A stretch of DNA of 64,000 bases, taken from NCBI RefSeq assembly GCF_014648275.1, contig NZ_BMQU01000016.1, forward strand, positions 62,001 to 126,000. Direction: 5' to 3'. The translations under genes were made by a program, and so were the position numbers. Origin of the DNA: Pseudomonas laurentiana (lineage in GTDB: Bacteria; Pseudomonadota; Gammaproteobacteria; Pseudomonadales; Pseudomonadaceae). Below, one piece after another: positions 25,434-33,719 of this stretch. The notes beneath the pieces were generated by a model. That model had not been told where the DNA came from, did not search any database, and was given only the letters and a program-made list of their open reading frames with translations. Position 1 is the first letter of the stretch, and each line of letters begins with the position of its first letter.

Positions 25434-25943
25434 ATGGCCGACATCAGCGGAAGATCATTTATTGCCACACTGTTGAGCACAACAGGAAAGAACCTGCACC
25501 CGATCGGGTACCTGAAAGACGGCTCTGTTGCCGGGGATGGCTGGCTCATACAGAGCAAGAGTTCACAACCCAACGTAGCGTTTCGCTTCGACTTTATCGA
25601 ACACATCGAAGACCGCATCCATTACACCATCAGCGCAGCGCCCGACGGCCCCTACGGTGGCGCGAAGGTCGGCGTGAGTCGAAATGGGTACTTGGGTTTC
25701 TATGACGTGGCCAAGGTTTACGACTTCTGGAAAGTTGAGCTGGAGGGCGACAACGATAACCCCGCCTGTTTCGACTTTGTACTACGCGATCACCGCGGTC
25801 ATCGCGTGTCCGCGGTGAGCGAGCCAAGAGGCGGTTTCTGGACCTCGTTTACCCCTGCAACGCCATCCGAGCGACTGCTCTTCCTGAATACAGAGGAAGG
25901 GGACATTGTTCATTTTCGAGGGCACATTCTTAAATACGTGTAA
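25434..25943 (+). CDS. Hypothetical protein, no recognised family
   Basis: A 169-residue protein I cannot assign. It has no signal peptide or membrane segment. The composition is rich in aromatic residues and glycine with alternating polar and hydrophobic positions (GWLIQSKSSQPNVAFRF; NGYLGFYDVAKVYDFWKVEL), which suggests a compact beta-barrel or beta-trefoil fold. The start at 25434 has a good CAGGAAG 7 bases upstream; the frame opens further upstream but without a ribosome-binding site and through the acnB terminator. It stands alone, and both intergenic flanks are over 140 bases. Codon use looks slightly less GC-rich than acnB. Confidence 0.75.
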   Translation: MADISGRSFIATLLSTTGKNLHPIGYLKDGSVAGDGWLIQSKSSQPNVAFRFDFIEHIEDRIHYTISAAPDGPYGGAKVGVSRNGYLGFYDVAKVYDFWKVELEGDNDNPACFDFVLRDHRGHRVSAVSEPRGGFWTSFTPATPSERLLFLNTEEGDIVHFRGHILKYV

Positions 25944-26092
25944 CCCCTCCCGCTGCAGCTTCTGCCGGTAGAAACCGATCAGGCACAGAAGCTTCGGCAA
26001 TGACGCGAACACTGAAAACAGCATCGCCGACAAGCCTTGCTCCTCTTGGGGAGCACGGCTTGTCGGCGACAGGGAAACCACACCAAGCGTGT

Positions 26093-27283
26093 TTAGAAGG
26101 CGTCACCAGGCACACGCACCCAACCTTCCATCAGCACGCGAGCGCTACGGCTCATGATGGCCTTGGTCACGGTCCACTCACCGTTTTTCTCAACCGCTTC
26201 AGCCCCCACGCGCAAAGTGCCTGAAGGGTGACCGAAACGCACAGCACTACGTGCGCCCCCGCCAGCCGCCAGGTTTACCAGGGTGCCTGGAATGGCAGCC
26301 GCGGTACCGATGGCGACCGCCGCCGTGCCCATCATGGCATGGTGCAGCTTACCCATGGACAGCGCGCGCACCAGCAGGTCGACGTCTTTCGCCGCAACCG
26401 GCTTGCCGCTGGACGCAACGTAGTCGACCGGCGCCGCGACAAACGCAACCTTCGGCGTATGTTGACGCGTGGCCGCTTCGTCCAAGTGCTTGATCAGCCC
26501 CATACGCAACGCGCCATAAGCACGAATGGTCTCGAACCTGGCCAATGCCTCAGGGTCGCCGTTGATGGCGTCCTGCAGCTCAGTACCGGTGCAGCCAACT
26601 GCTTCGGCCTGAACGAAAATAGTCGGGATACCGGCATTGATCAGGGTTGCCTTGAGCACGCCAACGCCCGGCACCTCAAGGTCGTCCACCAGATTGCCGG
26701 TTGGAAACATCGAACCACCGGCGCCCTCTTCTTCGGCGGCCGGGTCGAGGAACTCAAGCTGTACTTCGGCGGCCGGGAAGGTCACGCCATCAAGTTCAAA
26801 GTCACCGGTTTCCTGCACTTCACCCTGGGTGATCGGTACATGAGCGATGATGGTCTTGCCGATATTGACCTGCCAGATGCGCACGGTCGCGATGCCGTTC
26901 TGCGGCACGCGGCTGGCGTCAACCAGCCCGCTGCTGATAGCAAACGAACCGACAGCAGCAGACAGGTTGCCGCAGTTGCCACTCCAGTCGACAAATGGCT
27001 TGTCGATGGAAACCTGGCCGAACAGGTAATCGACATCGTGGTCCGGCTTGATGCTGCGCGAGAGGATGACGGTCTTGCTGGTGCTGGAGGTCGCCCCACC
27101 CATGCCATCGATCTGCTTGCCATACGGGTCCGGGCTACCAATCACCCGCAGCAACAGCGCATCACGCTCTGCACCGGGGATCTGGGCGCTCTCGGGTAAA
27201 TCCTGAAGGCGGAAGAACACGCCTTTGCTGGTGCCGCCACGGATATAGGTGGCGGGAATCTTGATCTGCGGTACGTGAGCCAT
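26093..27283 (-). CDS. prpF: 2-methylaconitate cis-trans isomerase
   Basis: A 396-residue PrpF-family isomerase that, with AcnD, replaces PrpD in the methylcitrate cycle. Motifs include YIRGGTSKGVFF near residue 13, GGATSSTSKTVI near 63, DWSGNCGNLSAA near 100 (catalytic region with Cys) and GHPSGTLRVGAE near 365. The ATG at 27283 was chosen; the frame extends to 27349 without family similarity. It is the last gene of the leftward prp operon, 117 bases after acnD, with a hairpin in between. Confidence 0.95.
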   Translation of the reverse strand: MAHVPQIKIPATYIRGGTSKGVFFRLQDLPESAQIPGAERDALLLRVIGSPDPYGKQIDGMGGATSSTSKTVILSRSIKPDHDVDYLFGQVSIDKPFVDWSGNCGNLSAAVGSFAISSGLVDASRVPQNGIATVRIWQVNIGKTIIAHVPITQGEVQETGDFELDGVTFPAAEVQLEFLDPAAEEEGAGGSMFPTGNLVDDLEVPGVGVLKATLINAGIPTIFVQAEAVGCTGTELQDAINGDPEALARFETIRAYGALRMGLIKHLDEAATRQHTPKVAFVAAPVDYVASSGKPVAAKDVDLLVRALSMGKLHHAMMGTAAVAIGTAAAIPGTLVNLAAGGGARSAVRFGHPSGTLRVGAEAVEKNGEWTVTKAIMSRSARVLMEGWVRVPGDAF

Positions 27284-27360
27284 GGGAATCTTGTCCTGTT
27301 GGATACTGCTCGCCCGTCGCGGGGAACGGCATCTGCGCCCCTCACACAATCAGCGGTGTA

Positions 27361-27392
27361 CCTGCAGGGGCAAAGCCTGTTGCCCCTGCAGG
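27361..27392. repeat. Hairpin between acnD and prpF
   Basis: CCTGCAGGGGCAA (27361-27373) and TTGCCCCTGCAGG (27380-27392) are a perfect 13-bp inverted repeat with a 6-base loop. No T tract follows. It may stabilise the upstream message or end part of the transcripts before prpF. Confidence 0.7.
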
Positions 27393-27400
27393 CGCCTACA

Positions 27401-29992
27401 TCAATTGGCGCCAGTCGACTCGAGGAAGTCCTGTGCAAAGCGCTGCAATACACCGCCCGCTTCGTAGATCGACACTTCTTCGCCCGTATCGAGACGGCAA
27501 GTGACCGGTACTTCGACCCGCTCGCCGTTCTTGCGGTTGATTACCAGCGTCAACGTGGCACGTGGCGTGCGTGAACCCACCACATCGAACGTCTCGGTAC
27601 CGTCGATGCCCAGGGTCTTGCGGTTGACACCCGGCTTGAACTCCAGCGGCAAGACACCCATGCCCACCAGGTTGGTACGGTGGATGCGCTCGAAGCCCTC
27701 GGCAACAATCGCTTCGACACCCGCCAGACGCACGCCCTTGGCCGCCCAGTCGCGGGACGAACCCTGACCATAGTCAGCACCCGCAACAATGATCAGCGGC
27801 TGCTTGCGCTCCATGTAGGTCTCGATGGCTTCCCACATGCGAGTGACCTTGCCTTCCGGCTCGATCCGCGCCAGCGAACCCTGTTTGACCTTACCGTTCT
27901 CCTGAACCATTTCGTTAAACAGTTTAGGGTTGGCGAAGGTCGCACGCTGGGCAGTCAGGTGGTCACCGCGGTGGGTTGCGTAAGAGTTGAAGTCCTCTTC
28001 AGGCAAGCCCATCTTGGCCAGGTATTCACCGGCAGCACTGTCCAGCATGATGGCGTTGGACGGCGACAGGTGGTCGGTGGTGATGTTGTCCGGCAACACT
28101 GCCAACGGACGCATGCCCTTGAGGGTACGCTCGCCCGCCAAGGCACCTTCCCAGTAGGGAGGACGACGGATATAGGTACTCATTGGACGCCAGTCATACA
28201 GCGGGTCGACTTTCGGACCGGTGTCTTCGTGGATGGCGAACATCGGAATGTAGACCTTGCGGAACTGCTCTGGCTTCACCGACGCCTTGACCACGGCATC
28301 GATCTCTTCGTCAGTCGGCCAGAGGTCCTTCAGGCGGATTTCCTTGCCATCGACCACGCCCAGCACATCCTTCTCGATATCGAAACGGATGGTACCGGCA
28401 ATGGCGTAAGCAACCACCAGCGGTGGCGATGCCAGGAAAGCCTGCTTGGCATACGGGTGAATACGGCCATCGAAGTTACGGTTACCCGACAGCACTGCCG
28501 TGGCGTACAGGTCGCGATCGATGATTTCCTGCTGAATTTTCGGGTCCAGCGCACCGGACATGCCGTTACAGGTGGTGCAGGCGAACGCCACGATACCAAA
28601 GCCCATCTGCTCCAGCTCGGACGTCAGGCCGGCTTCATCCAGGTACAGGGCTACCGCTTTGGAGCCTGGCGCCAGCGAGGACTTCACCCATGGCTTACGG
28701 GTCAGGCCCAGCTTGTTCGCATTACGTGCCAGCAGGCCGGCAGCAATGACGTTGCGCGGGTTGCTGGTGTTGGTGCAACTGGTGATGGCGGCAATAATTA
28801 CAGCGCCATCGGGCATCTGACCAGGGACTTCTTCCCACTGACCAGCAATGCCTTTGGCAGCCAGATCACTGGTTGCCACGCGAGCATGCGGGTTGGAGGG
28901 GCCGGCCATGTTGCGCACGACGCTCGACAGGTCAAAACGCAGCACACGCTCGTACTCGGCCTGCGCCAGGCTGTCGGACCACAGGCCCGCGACCTTCGCA
29001 TAGGTTTCGACCAGCTTCACTTGCTCGTCTTCACGACCCGTGAGCTTCAGGTAGTCGATGGTTTGCTGGTCAATGGAGAACATCGCCGCCGTGGCGCCGT
29101 ATTCCGGAGCCATGTTGGAGATCGTTGCGCGGTCACCCAGGGTCAGTGCACGTGCGCCCTCGCCATAGAACTCAAGGTAGGCACCCACGACCTTTTCCTT
29201 ACGCAGGAATTCGGTCAGCGCCAGCACCACGTCGGTGGCAGTAATGCCCGGCTGTGGCTTGCCCGACAACTCGACACCAATGATATCCGGCAGGCGCATC
29301 CAGGATGCGCGACCCAACATCACGTTCTCGGCTTCCAGGCCACCAACGCCAATGGCGATCACGCCCAGGGCGTCGACATGCGGCGTGTGGCTGTCAGTAC
29401 CAACCAGCGTATCCGGGAAGGCCACACCGTCTGTACCGTGAATCACCGGCGACATCCGCTCCAGGTTGATCTGGTGCATGATGCCATTGCCTGGCGGAAT
29501 CACATCGACGTTCTTGAACGCCTGCTTGGTCCAGTTGATGAAGTGGAAACGGTCTTCGTTGCGACGGTCCTCGATGGCGCGGTTCTTGGCGAAGGCGTCC
29601 GGATCGAAGCCACCACACTCTACGGCCAACGAGTGGTCGACGATCAGTTGTACCGGTACTACCGGGTTGACCTTGGCCGGGTCACCGCCCATGTCGGCGA
29701 TGGCGTCGCGCAGACCCGCCAGGTCGACCAGTGCGGTCTGGCCGAGAATGTCATGGCACACCACCCGCGCAGGGAACCAGGGGAAGTCGAGGTCGCGCTT
29801 GCGCTCGATCAACTGGCTCAGTGAAGCGTTCAGGGTGGCCGGGTCGCAACGGCGAACCAGGTTTTCTGCCAATACGCGGGAGGTGTAGGGCAGTTTGTCG
29901 TAGGCGCCGGGCTGAATCGCATCGACAGCCGCACGGGCGTCAAAGTAATCCAGGCGGGTGCCGGGCAGGTTCTTGCGAAATGCTGTGTTCAT
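27401..29992 (-). CDS. acnD: Fe/S-dependent 2-methylisocitrate dehydratase
   Basis: An 863-residue aconitase-family protein (AcnA-like layout) that dehydrates 2-methylcitrate to 2-methylaconitate for PrpF. The cluster cysteines are in ITSCTNTSNP and in CTTCNGMSG. Swivel-domain motifs are GADYGQGSSRDWAAKG and RIHRTNLVGMGVLPLEF. The start at 29992 gives MNTAFRKNLPGTRLDYFDAR; the open frame to 30199 overlaps the intergenic hairpin and prpC, and is not used. Position between prpC and prpF, and its length, distinguish it from general aconitase A. Confidence 0.95.
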   Translation of the reverse strand: MNTAFRKNLPGTRLDYFDARAAVDAIQPGAYDKLPYTSRVLAENLVRRCDPATLNASLSQLIERKRDLDFPWFPARVVCHDILGQTALVDLAGLRDAIADMGGDPAKVNPVVPVQLIVDHSLAVECGGFDPDAFAKNRAIEDRRNEDRFHFINWTKQAFKNVDVIPPGNGIMHQINLERMSPVIHGTDGVAFPDTLVGTDSHTPHVDALGVIAIGVGGLEAENVMLGRASWMRLPDIIGVELSGKPQPGITATDVVLALTEFLRKEKVVGAYLEFYGEGARALTLGDRATISNMAPEYGATAAMFSIDQQTIDYLKLTGREDEQVKLVETYAKVAGLWSDSLAQAEYERVLRFDLSSVVRNMAGPSNPHARVATSDLAAKGIAGQWEEVPGQMPDGAVIIAAITSCTNTSNPRNVIAAGLLARNANKLGLTRKPWVKSSLAPGSKAVALYLDEAGLTSELEQMGFGIVAFACTTCNGMSGALDPKIQQEIIDRDLYATAVLSGNRNFDGRIHPYAKQAFLASPPLVVAYAIAGTIRFDIEKDVLGVVDGKEIRLKDLWPTDEEIDAVVKASVKPEQFRKVYIPMFAIHEDTGPKVDPLYDWRPMSTYIRRPPYWEGALAGERTLKGMRPLAVLPDNITTDHLSPSNAIMLDSAAGEYLAKMGLPEEDFNSYATHRGDHLTAQRATFANPKLFNEMVQENGKVKQGSLARIEPEGKVTRMWEAIETYMERKQPLIIVAGADYGQGSSRDWAAKGVRLAGVEAIVAEGFERIHRTNLVGMGVLPLEFKPGVNRKTLGIDGTETFDVVGSRTPRATLTLVINRKNGERVEVPVTCRLDTGEEVSIYEAGGVLQRFAQDFLESTGAN

Positions 29993-30032
29993 GGCGCGGG
30001 ACTCAATCACGGAAAGGTCAGCGGTAGGTAAC

Positions 30033-30091
30033 GCTGAACAGCGCCTGCAGGAGCCGGCCTCGCCGGGCCCTGCAGGCACATCCTGTTCAGC
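30033..30091. repeat. Two-tier palindrome between prpC and acnD
   Basis: GCTGAACAG (30033-30041) pairs with CTGTTCAGC (30083-30091), and inside it GCCTGCAGG (30043-30051) pairs with CCTGCAGGC (30069-30077). It shares the CCTGCAGG core with the hairpin at 27361-27392. Probably an RNA stem that affects the balance between prpC and acnD. Confidence 0.65.
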
Positions 30092-30101
30092 TTCACCCTT
30101 C

Positions 30102-31229
30102 TCAGCGTTGCTCGATTGGCACGAACTTACGCTGTTCAACGCCGGTGTACTCGGCGCTTGGACGAATGATGCGGTTGTTGCCACGCTGCTCGAAGACATG
30201 AGCAGCCCAGCCGGTCAGGCGCGAGCACACGAAGATCGGCGTGAACAGCTTGGTCGGAATACCCATGAAGTGGTAAGCCGAGGCATGGTAGAAGTCAGCG
30301 TTCGGGAACAGACGCTTCTGCTCCCACATGGTCTTGTCGATGGCTTCGGATACCGGATACAGCACGGTGTCGCCCATTTCATCGGCCAGTTGCTTGGCCC
30401 AACCCTTGATCACTTCGTTGCGCGGGTCAGACTCTTTGTAGATCGCATGGCCGAAGCCCATGATCTTGTCTTTGCGCTCCAGCATGGCCAAGGTGCCGCT
30501 GATGGCATCCTCAGGCGTGGAGAAACGCTCGATCATTTCCATGGCTGCCTCGTTGGCGCCGCCATGCAGCGGGCCACGCAGCGAACCAATGGCTGCGGTG
30601 ATGCAGGAATACAGGTCCGAGAGCGTCGAGGCACAGACACGCGCAGTGAACGTCGAGGCGTTGAACTCGTGCTCTGCATAAAGAATCAGCGAAACGTTCA
30701 TCACCTTGACGTGCAGCTCGCTCGGCTTCTTGTCATGCAGCAGGTGCAGGAAGTGACCACCCAGGGTCTCTTCATCACTGACACAATTGATGCGTACGCC
30801 ATCGTGGGTGAAGCGGTACCAGTAGCACATGATGGCCGGGAAAACCGCCAGCAGACGATCGGTCTTTTCACGTTGCTGCTCGAACGTCAGCTCAGGCTCC
30901 AGGGTGCCCAGTACCGAACAGCCGGTACGCATGACATCCATCGGATGGGCCGCTGCAGGAATACGCTCCAGCACTTCCTTCAACGCCTGCGGCAGGTCGC
31001 GCAGGGTCTTCAGCTTGCTCTGATAGGCAGCCAGCTGCGCCTTGGTCGGCAGCTCTCCGTAGAGCAGCAGGTAGGCAACTTCTTCGAACAAAGCGTGCTC
31101 GGCAAGCTCGCGCACATCATAGCCGCGGTAGGTCAGGCCGGCACCGGCCTGGCCTACGGTAGACAGTGCGGTTTGCCCGGCGACTTGACCGCGCAGGCCG
31201 GCACCGCTGAGTACTTTTGCTTCGGCCAT
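30102..31229 (-). CDS. prpC: 2-methylcitrate synthase
   Basis: A 375-residue citrate-synthase-family enzyme that condenses propionyl-CoA with oxaloacetate. Catalytic motifs are LHGGANEAAMEMIE (His), GFGHAIYKESDPRNEVIK (His) and PTKLFTPIFVCSRLTGWAAHVFEQ (Asp replaced region with the Arg). The short length and the GLRGQVAGQTALSTV / GLTYRGYDVRELAEHA start are typical of PrpC rather than GltA. Located 64 bases after prpB in the operon. Confidence 0.95.
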   Translation of the reverse strand: MAEAKVLSGAGLRGQVAGQTALSTVGQAGAGLTYRGYDVRELAEHALFEEVAYLLLYGELPTKAQLAAYQSKLKTLRDLPQALKEVLERIPAAAHPMDVMRTGCSVLGTLEPELTFEQQREKTDRLLAVFPAIMCYWYRFTHDGVRINCVSDEETLGGHFLHLLHDKKPSELHVKVMNVSLILYAEHEFNASTFTARVCASTLSDLYSCITAAIGSLRGPLHGGANEAAMEMIERFSTPEDAISGTLAMLERKDKIMGFGHAIYKESDPRNEVIKGWAKQLADEMGDTVLYPVSEAIDKTMWEQKRLFPNADFYHASAYHFMGIPTKLFTPIFVCSRLTGWAAHVFEQRGNNRIIRPSAEYTGVEQRKFVPIEQR

Positions 31230-31293
31230 TGCTTTTCTCCAATCTTGAATTTGTTATGGGAAACGGACGCTAATTACGGGTTCAAGCCTTCAC

Positions 31294-32184
31294 TCAGCTC
31301 TTTTTCTGAGCGAACAGGGCATCAAGCTTCTGCTCGAACACGTGGTAATCAATGGCGTCGTACAGCTCCATGCGGGTTTGCATGGTGTCGACAACATTCT
31401 TCTGGGTACCGTCGCGACGCAGTGCGTTGTAGACGTTTTCAGCGGCCTTGTTCATGGCACGGAACGCCGACAGCGGGTACAGCGCCAGCGAAACATCGGC
31501 CGACGCCAGCTCTTCAGTGGTGTACAGCGGCGTCGCGCCGAACTCGGTGATGTTGGCCAGAATCGGCGCTTTCACCCGGGCAGCGAAGGTCCGGTACATC
31601 TCCAGCTCAGTGATCGCCTCTGGGAAGATCATGTCCGCACCCGCCTCGATGCAGGCCGCCGCGCGGTCCAGGGCAGATTCCAGGCCTTCTACGGCCAGCG
31701 CGTCAGTACGCGCCATGATCACGAAGCTGTCGTCGGTACGGGCATCAACTGCTGCCTTGATGCGGTCAACCATCTCCTGCTGCGAGACGATTTCTTTGTT
31801 CGGGCGGTGACCGCAGCGCTTGGCACCCACCTGGTCCTCGATGTGAATCGCGGCAGCACCGAACTTGATCATCGACTTGACGGTACGCGCCACGTTGAAT
31901 GCCGAGGAGCCAAAGCCGGTGTCGACATCCACCAGCAGCGGCAGGTCGCACACATCGGTAATACGGCGCACGTCGGTCAGCACGTCATCCAGACCGGTAA
32001 TGCCCAGGTCAGGCAAACCGAGAGAGCCGGCCGCAACACCGCCACCGGACAGGTAGATCGCCTTGAAACCGGCACGCTTGGCCAAGAGGGCATGGTTGGC
32101 GTTGATCGCCCCTACCACTTGCAGAGGGTGCTCGGTAGCGACCGCGTCGCGAAAGCGCTGGCCGGGACTGCTTTTCTGACTCAT
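31294..32184 (-). CDS. prpB: 2-methylisocitrate lyase
   Basis: A 296-residue isocitrate-lyase superfamily enzyme that splits 2-methylisocitrate into pyruvate and succinate. The active-site loop is [11 protein letters not shown] with the catalytic Cys; the substrate-binding segments [26 protein letters not shown] and [13 protein letters not shown] are present. The start overlaps the stop of the GntR regulator by 4 bases (ATGA), so regulator and operon are translated together. Confidence 0.96.
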   Translation of the reverse strand: MSQKSSPGQRFRDAVATEHPLQVVGAINANHALLAKRAGFKAIYLSGGGVAAGSLGLPDLGITGLDDVLTDVRRITDVCDLPLLVDVDTGFGSSAFNVARTVKSMIKFGAAAIHIEDQVGAKRCGHRPNKEIVSQQEMVDRIKAAVDARTDDSFVIMARTDALAVEGLESALDRAAACIEAGADMIFPEAITELEMYRTFAARVKAPILANITEFGATPLYTTEELASADVSLALYPLSAFRAMNKAAENVYNALRRDGTQKNVVDTMQTRMELYDAIDYHVFEQKLDALFAQKKS

Positions 32185-32891
32185 GACTCACCTCGTGGGC
32201 TGTTAGCGTCCAGGTAATGACGCTCGATATTGCGTTTGGAGGCGCCGATATGACGGCGCATCAGGAGCTCGGCCAATTCACCGTCACGGTCGGCGATGGC
32301 ATCGAGAATGCGGTGGTGCTCGGCAAACGCCTGGCGTGGCCGATTGGGCGTTGCGGAAAACTGGATGCGGTACATGCGCACCAACTGATACAGCTCGCCG
32401 CAGAGCATCTGCACCAAGGTGCGGTTGCCACTGCCTTGAATGATTCGGTAATGGAAGTCGAAATCGCCCTCTTGCTGGTAGTAACCCAGCCCGGCCTGGA
32501 AGGTGGCGTCGCGCTCATGGGTATCAAGCACCCGGCGCAGCTCGTCGATCTCGGCTACGCTCATGCGTTCGGCGGCCAGGCGACAGGCCATGCCTTCGAG
32601 GGATTCGCGGATTTCGTACAACTCGATCAACTCGGCATGGCTGAGGGAAACCACCCGTGCGCCGACATGAGGAACCCGCACCAGCAGGCGCTGGCCCTCC
32701 AGGCGGTGAATCGCCTCACGCAAAGGCCCACGGCTAATACCGTAGGTACGCGCCAGCTCCGGCTCGGAAATCTTGCTGCCCGGCGCGATTTCGCCCTTGA
32801 CGATGGCAGCCTGAATACGCCTGAAAACGTTCTCGGAAAGGGTTTCCGAATCATCCTGCGTAACGCCGGGTGCTTGGGTTGCGTCCAGCAT
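32181..32891 (-). CDS. GntR-family (FadR subfamily) regulator of the prp operon
   Basis: A 236-residue regulator. The N-terminal winged helix spans about residues 18-85 ([31 protein letters not shown]...; [19 protein letters not shown]). A C-terminal FCD ligand-binding domain follows ([43 protein letters not shown]), whose His/Asp residues usually bind metal and a carboxylate. The start at 32891 follows AAGGTG; the frame continues far upstream without support. As first gene of the prp operon it is probably a repressor that responds to a methylcitrate-cycle intermediate such as 2-methylcitrate. Confidence 0.92.
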   Translation of the reverse strand: MLDATQAPGVTQDDSETLSENVFRRIQAAIVKGEIAPGSKISEPELARTYGISRGPLREAIHRLEGQRLLVRVPHVGARVVSLSHAELIELYEIRESLEGMACRLAAERMSVAEIDELRRVLDTHERDATFQAGLGYYQQEGDFDFHYRIIQGSGNRTLVQMLCGELYQLVRMYRIQFSATPNRPRQAFAEHHRILDAIADRDGELAELLMRRHIGASKRNIERHYLDANSPRGES

Positions 32892-32964
32892 ATTGTTGAC
32901 ACCTTCAAAATCGATGGAGCCAAAACTAGCCAAATAAGCAGCAACAGTCAAAGACAAAATAAAT

Positions 32965-32976
32965 ATTGTCGACAAT
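32965..32976. promoter_or_regulatory. Probable GntR/FadR-type operator of the prp operon
   Basis: ATTGTCGACAAT is a perfect 12-base palindrome and fits the FadR-subfamily pattern TNGTNNNACNA. It lies 74-85 bases upstream of the regulator's ATG, in an AT-rich stretch. On the minus strand it falls between a possible -35 (TTAGAC) and -10 (TATTTT), so binding would block the promoter. Confidence 0.75.
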
Positions 32977-33177
32977 CGTCTAATAACGAACGCAAAGGCC
33001 ATCCCCATGGTCTGATGCCAGCCGCTGGCACATGCACACCAGCGTGATAGAATGCCGCCGCTCCTTTGGGGCATGGATAGTGTGTCTGTCATCTTTTTAT
33101 GGCAGATGAACGAGGAAGGTTGCGCAGTACTGCCAGTCGCCTTGACCCGAACATCGCACAGCACCGCGCCAGGATTT

Positions 33178-33714
33178 ATGAGACTCACGCCCCTTCTACT
33201 GTTGCTCAGCCTTTGTTTTCTGCCGGCCCTGAGCCAAGCCAATGACAAGACCGTCTACGGCCTTAATGAATATGCCCGCCTTGCCGATATCGACCTTGAA
33301 GTTGCCGCCAAGCTCGACACTGGCGCCAAGACGGCCTCGCTCAGCGCCCGAGACATCAAGCGCTTCAAGCGCAATGGCGAATCCTGGGTGCGCTTCTACC
33401 TGGCCATCGATGCGGCTCATTCGCACCCGATAGAACGCCCACTGGCCCGCGTCAGCAAAATCAAGCGACGGGCTGGCGACTACAACGCGGATGAAGGCAA
33501 GGCATACACCGCCCGCCCCGTCATCGCCCTGAACATCTGCATGGGGAACACCTTGCGCAGCATCGAAGTGAACCTCACCGACCGTAGCGCGTTCCAATAC
33601 CCGCTGCTGATCGGTTCCGAAGCGCTCAAACACTTCGACGCCCTGGTTGACCCAAGCCTTAAATACGCTGCCGGCAAACCCGCCTGCGCCACCGCCGCTC
33701 ATACCGCAGAGTAA
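33178..33714 (+). CDS. RimK-associated retropepsin-like (ATP-dependent zinc protease family) protein
   Basis: A 178-residue exported protein with a signal peptide (residues 1-21, cleavage near SQANDK). The mature part has the LDTGAKTASLSA motif (Asp47-Thr-Gly-Ala), typical of retropepsin-like aspartyl peptidases; the family (PF05618, COG4067) is called putative ATP-dependent zinc protease. The RPVIALNICMG and YPLLIGSEAL (a second beta-hairpin) segments fit. The start at 33178 was chosen over 33052 because only it gives a normal signal peptide. It is the first of three genes (33178-36229) with a 7TM transglutaminase-like and an ATP-grasp ligase; they very likely act together. Confidence 0.87.
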   Translation: MRLTPLLLLLSLCFLPALSQANDKTVYGLNEYARLADIDLEVAAKLDTGAKTASLSARDIKRFKRNGESWVRFYLAIDAAHSHPIERPLARVSKIKRRAGDYNADEGKAYTARPVIALNICMGNTLRSIEVNLTDRSAFQYPLLIGSEALKHFDALVDPSLKYAAGKPACATAAHTAE

Positions 33715-33719
33715 AACCG

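Noticed and set aside
27680-29824. 714-codon plus-strand frame opposite acnD
   Set aside because: Shadow of acnD; no start signal and His/Gln/Arg-rich composition typical of antisense frames.
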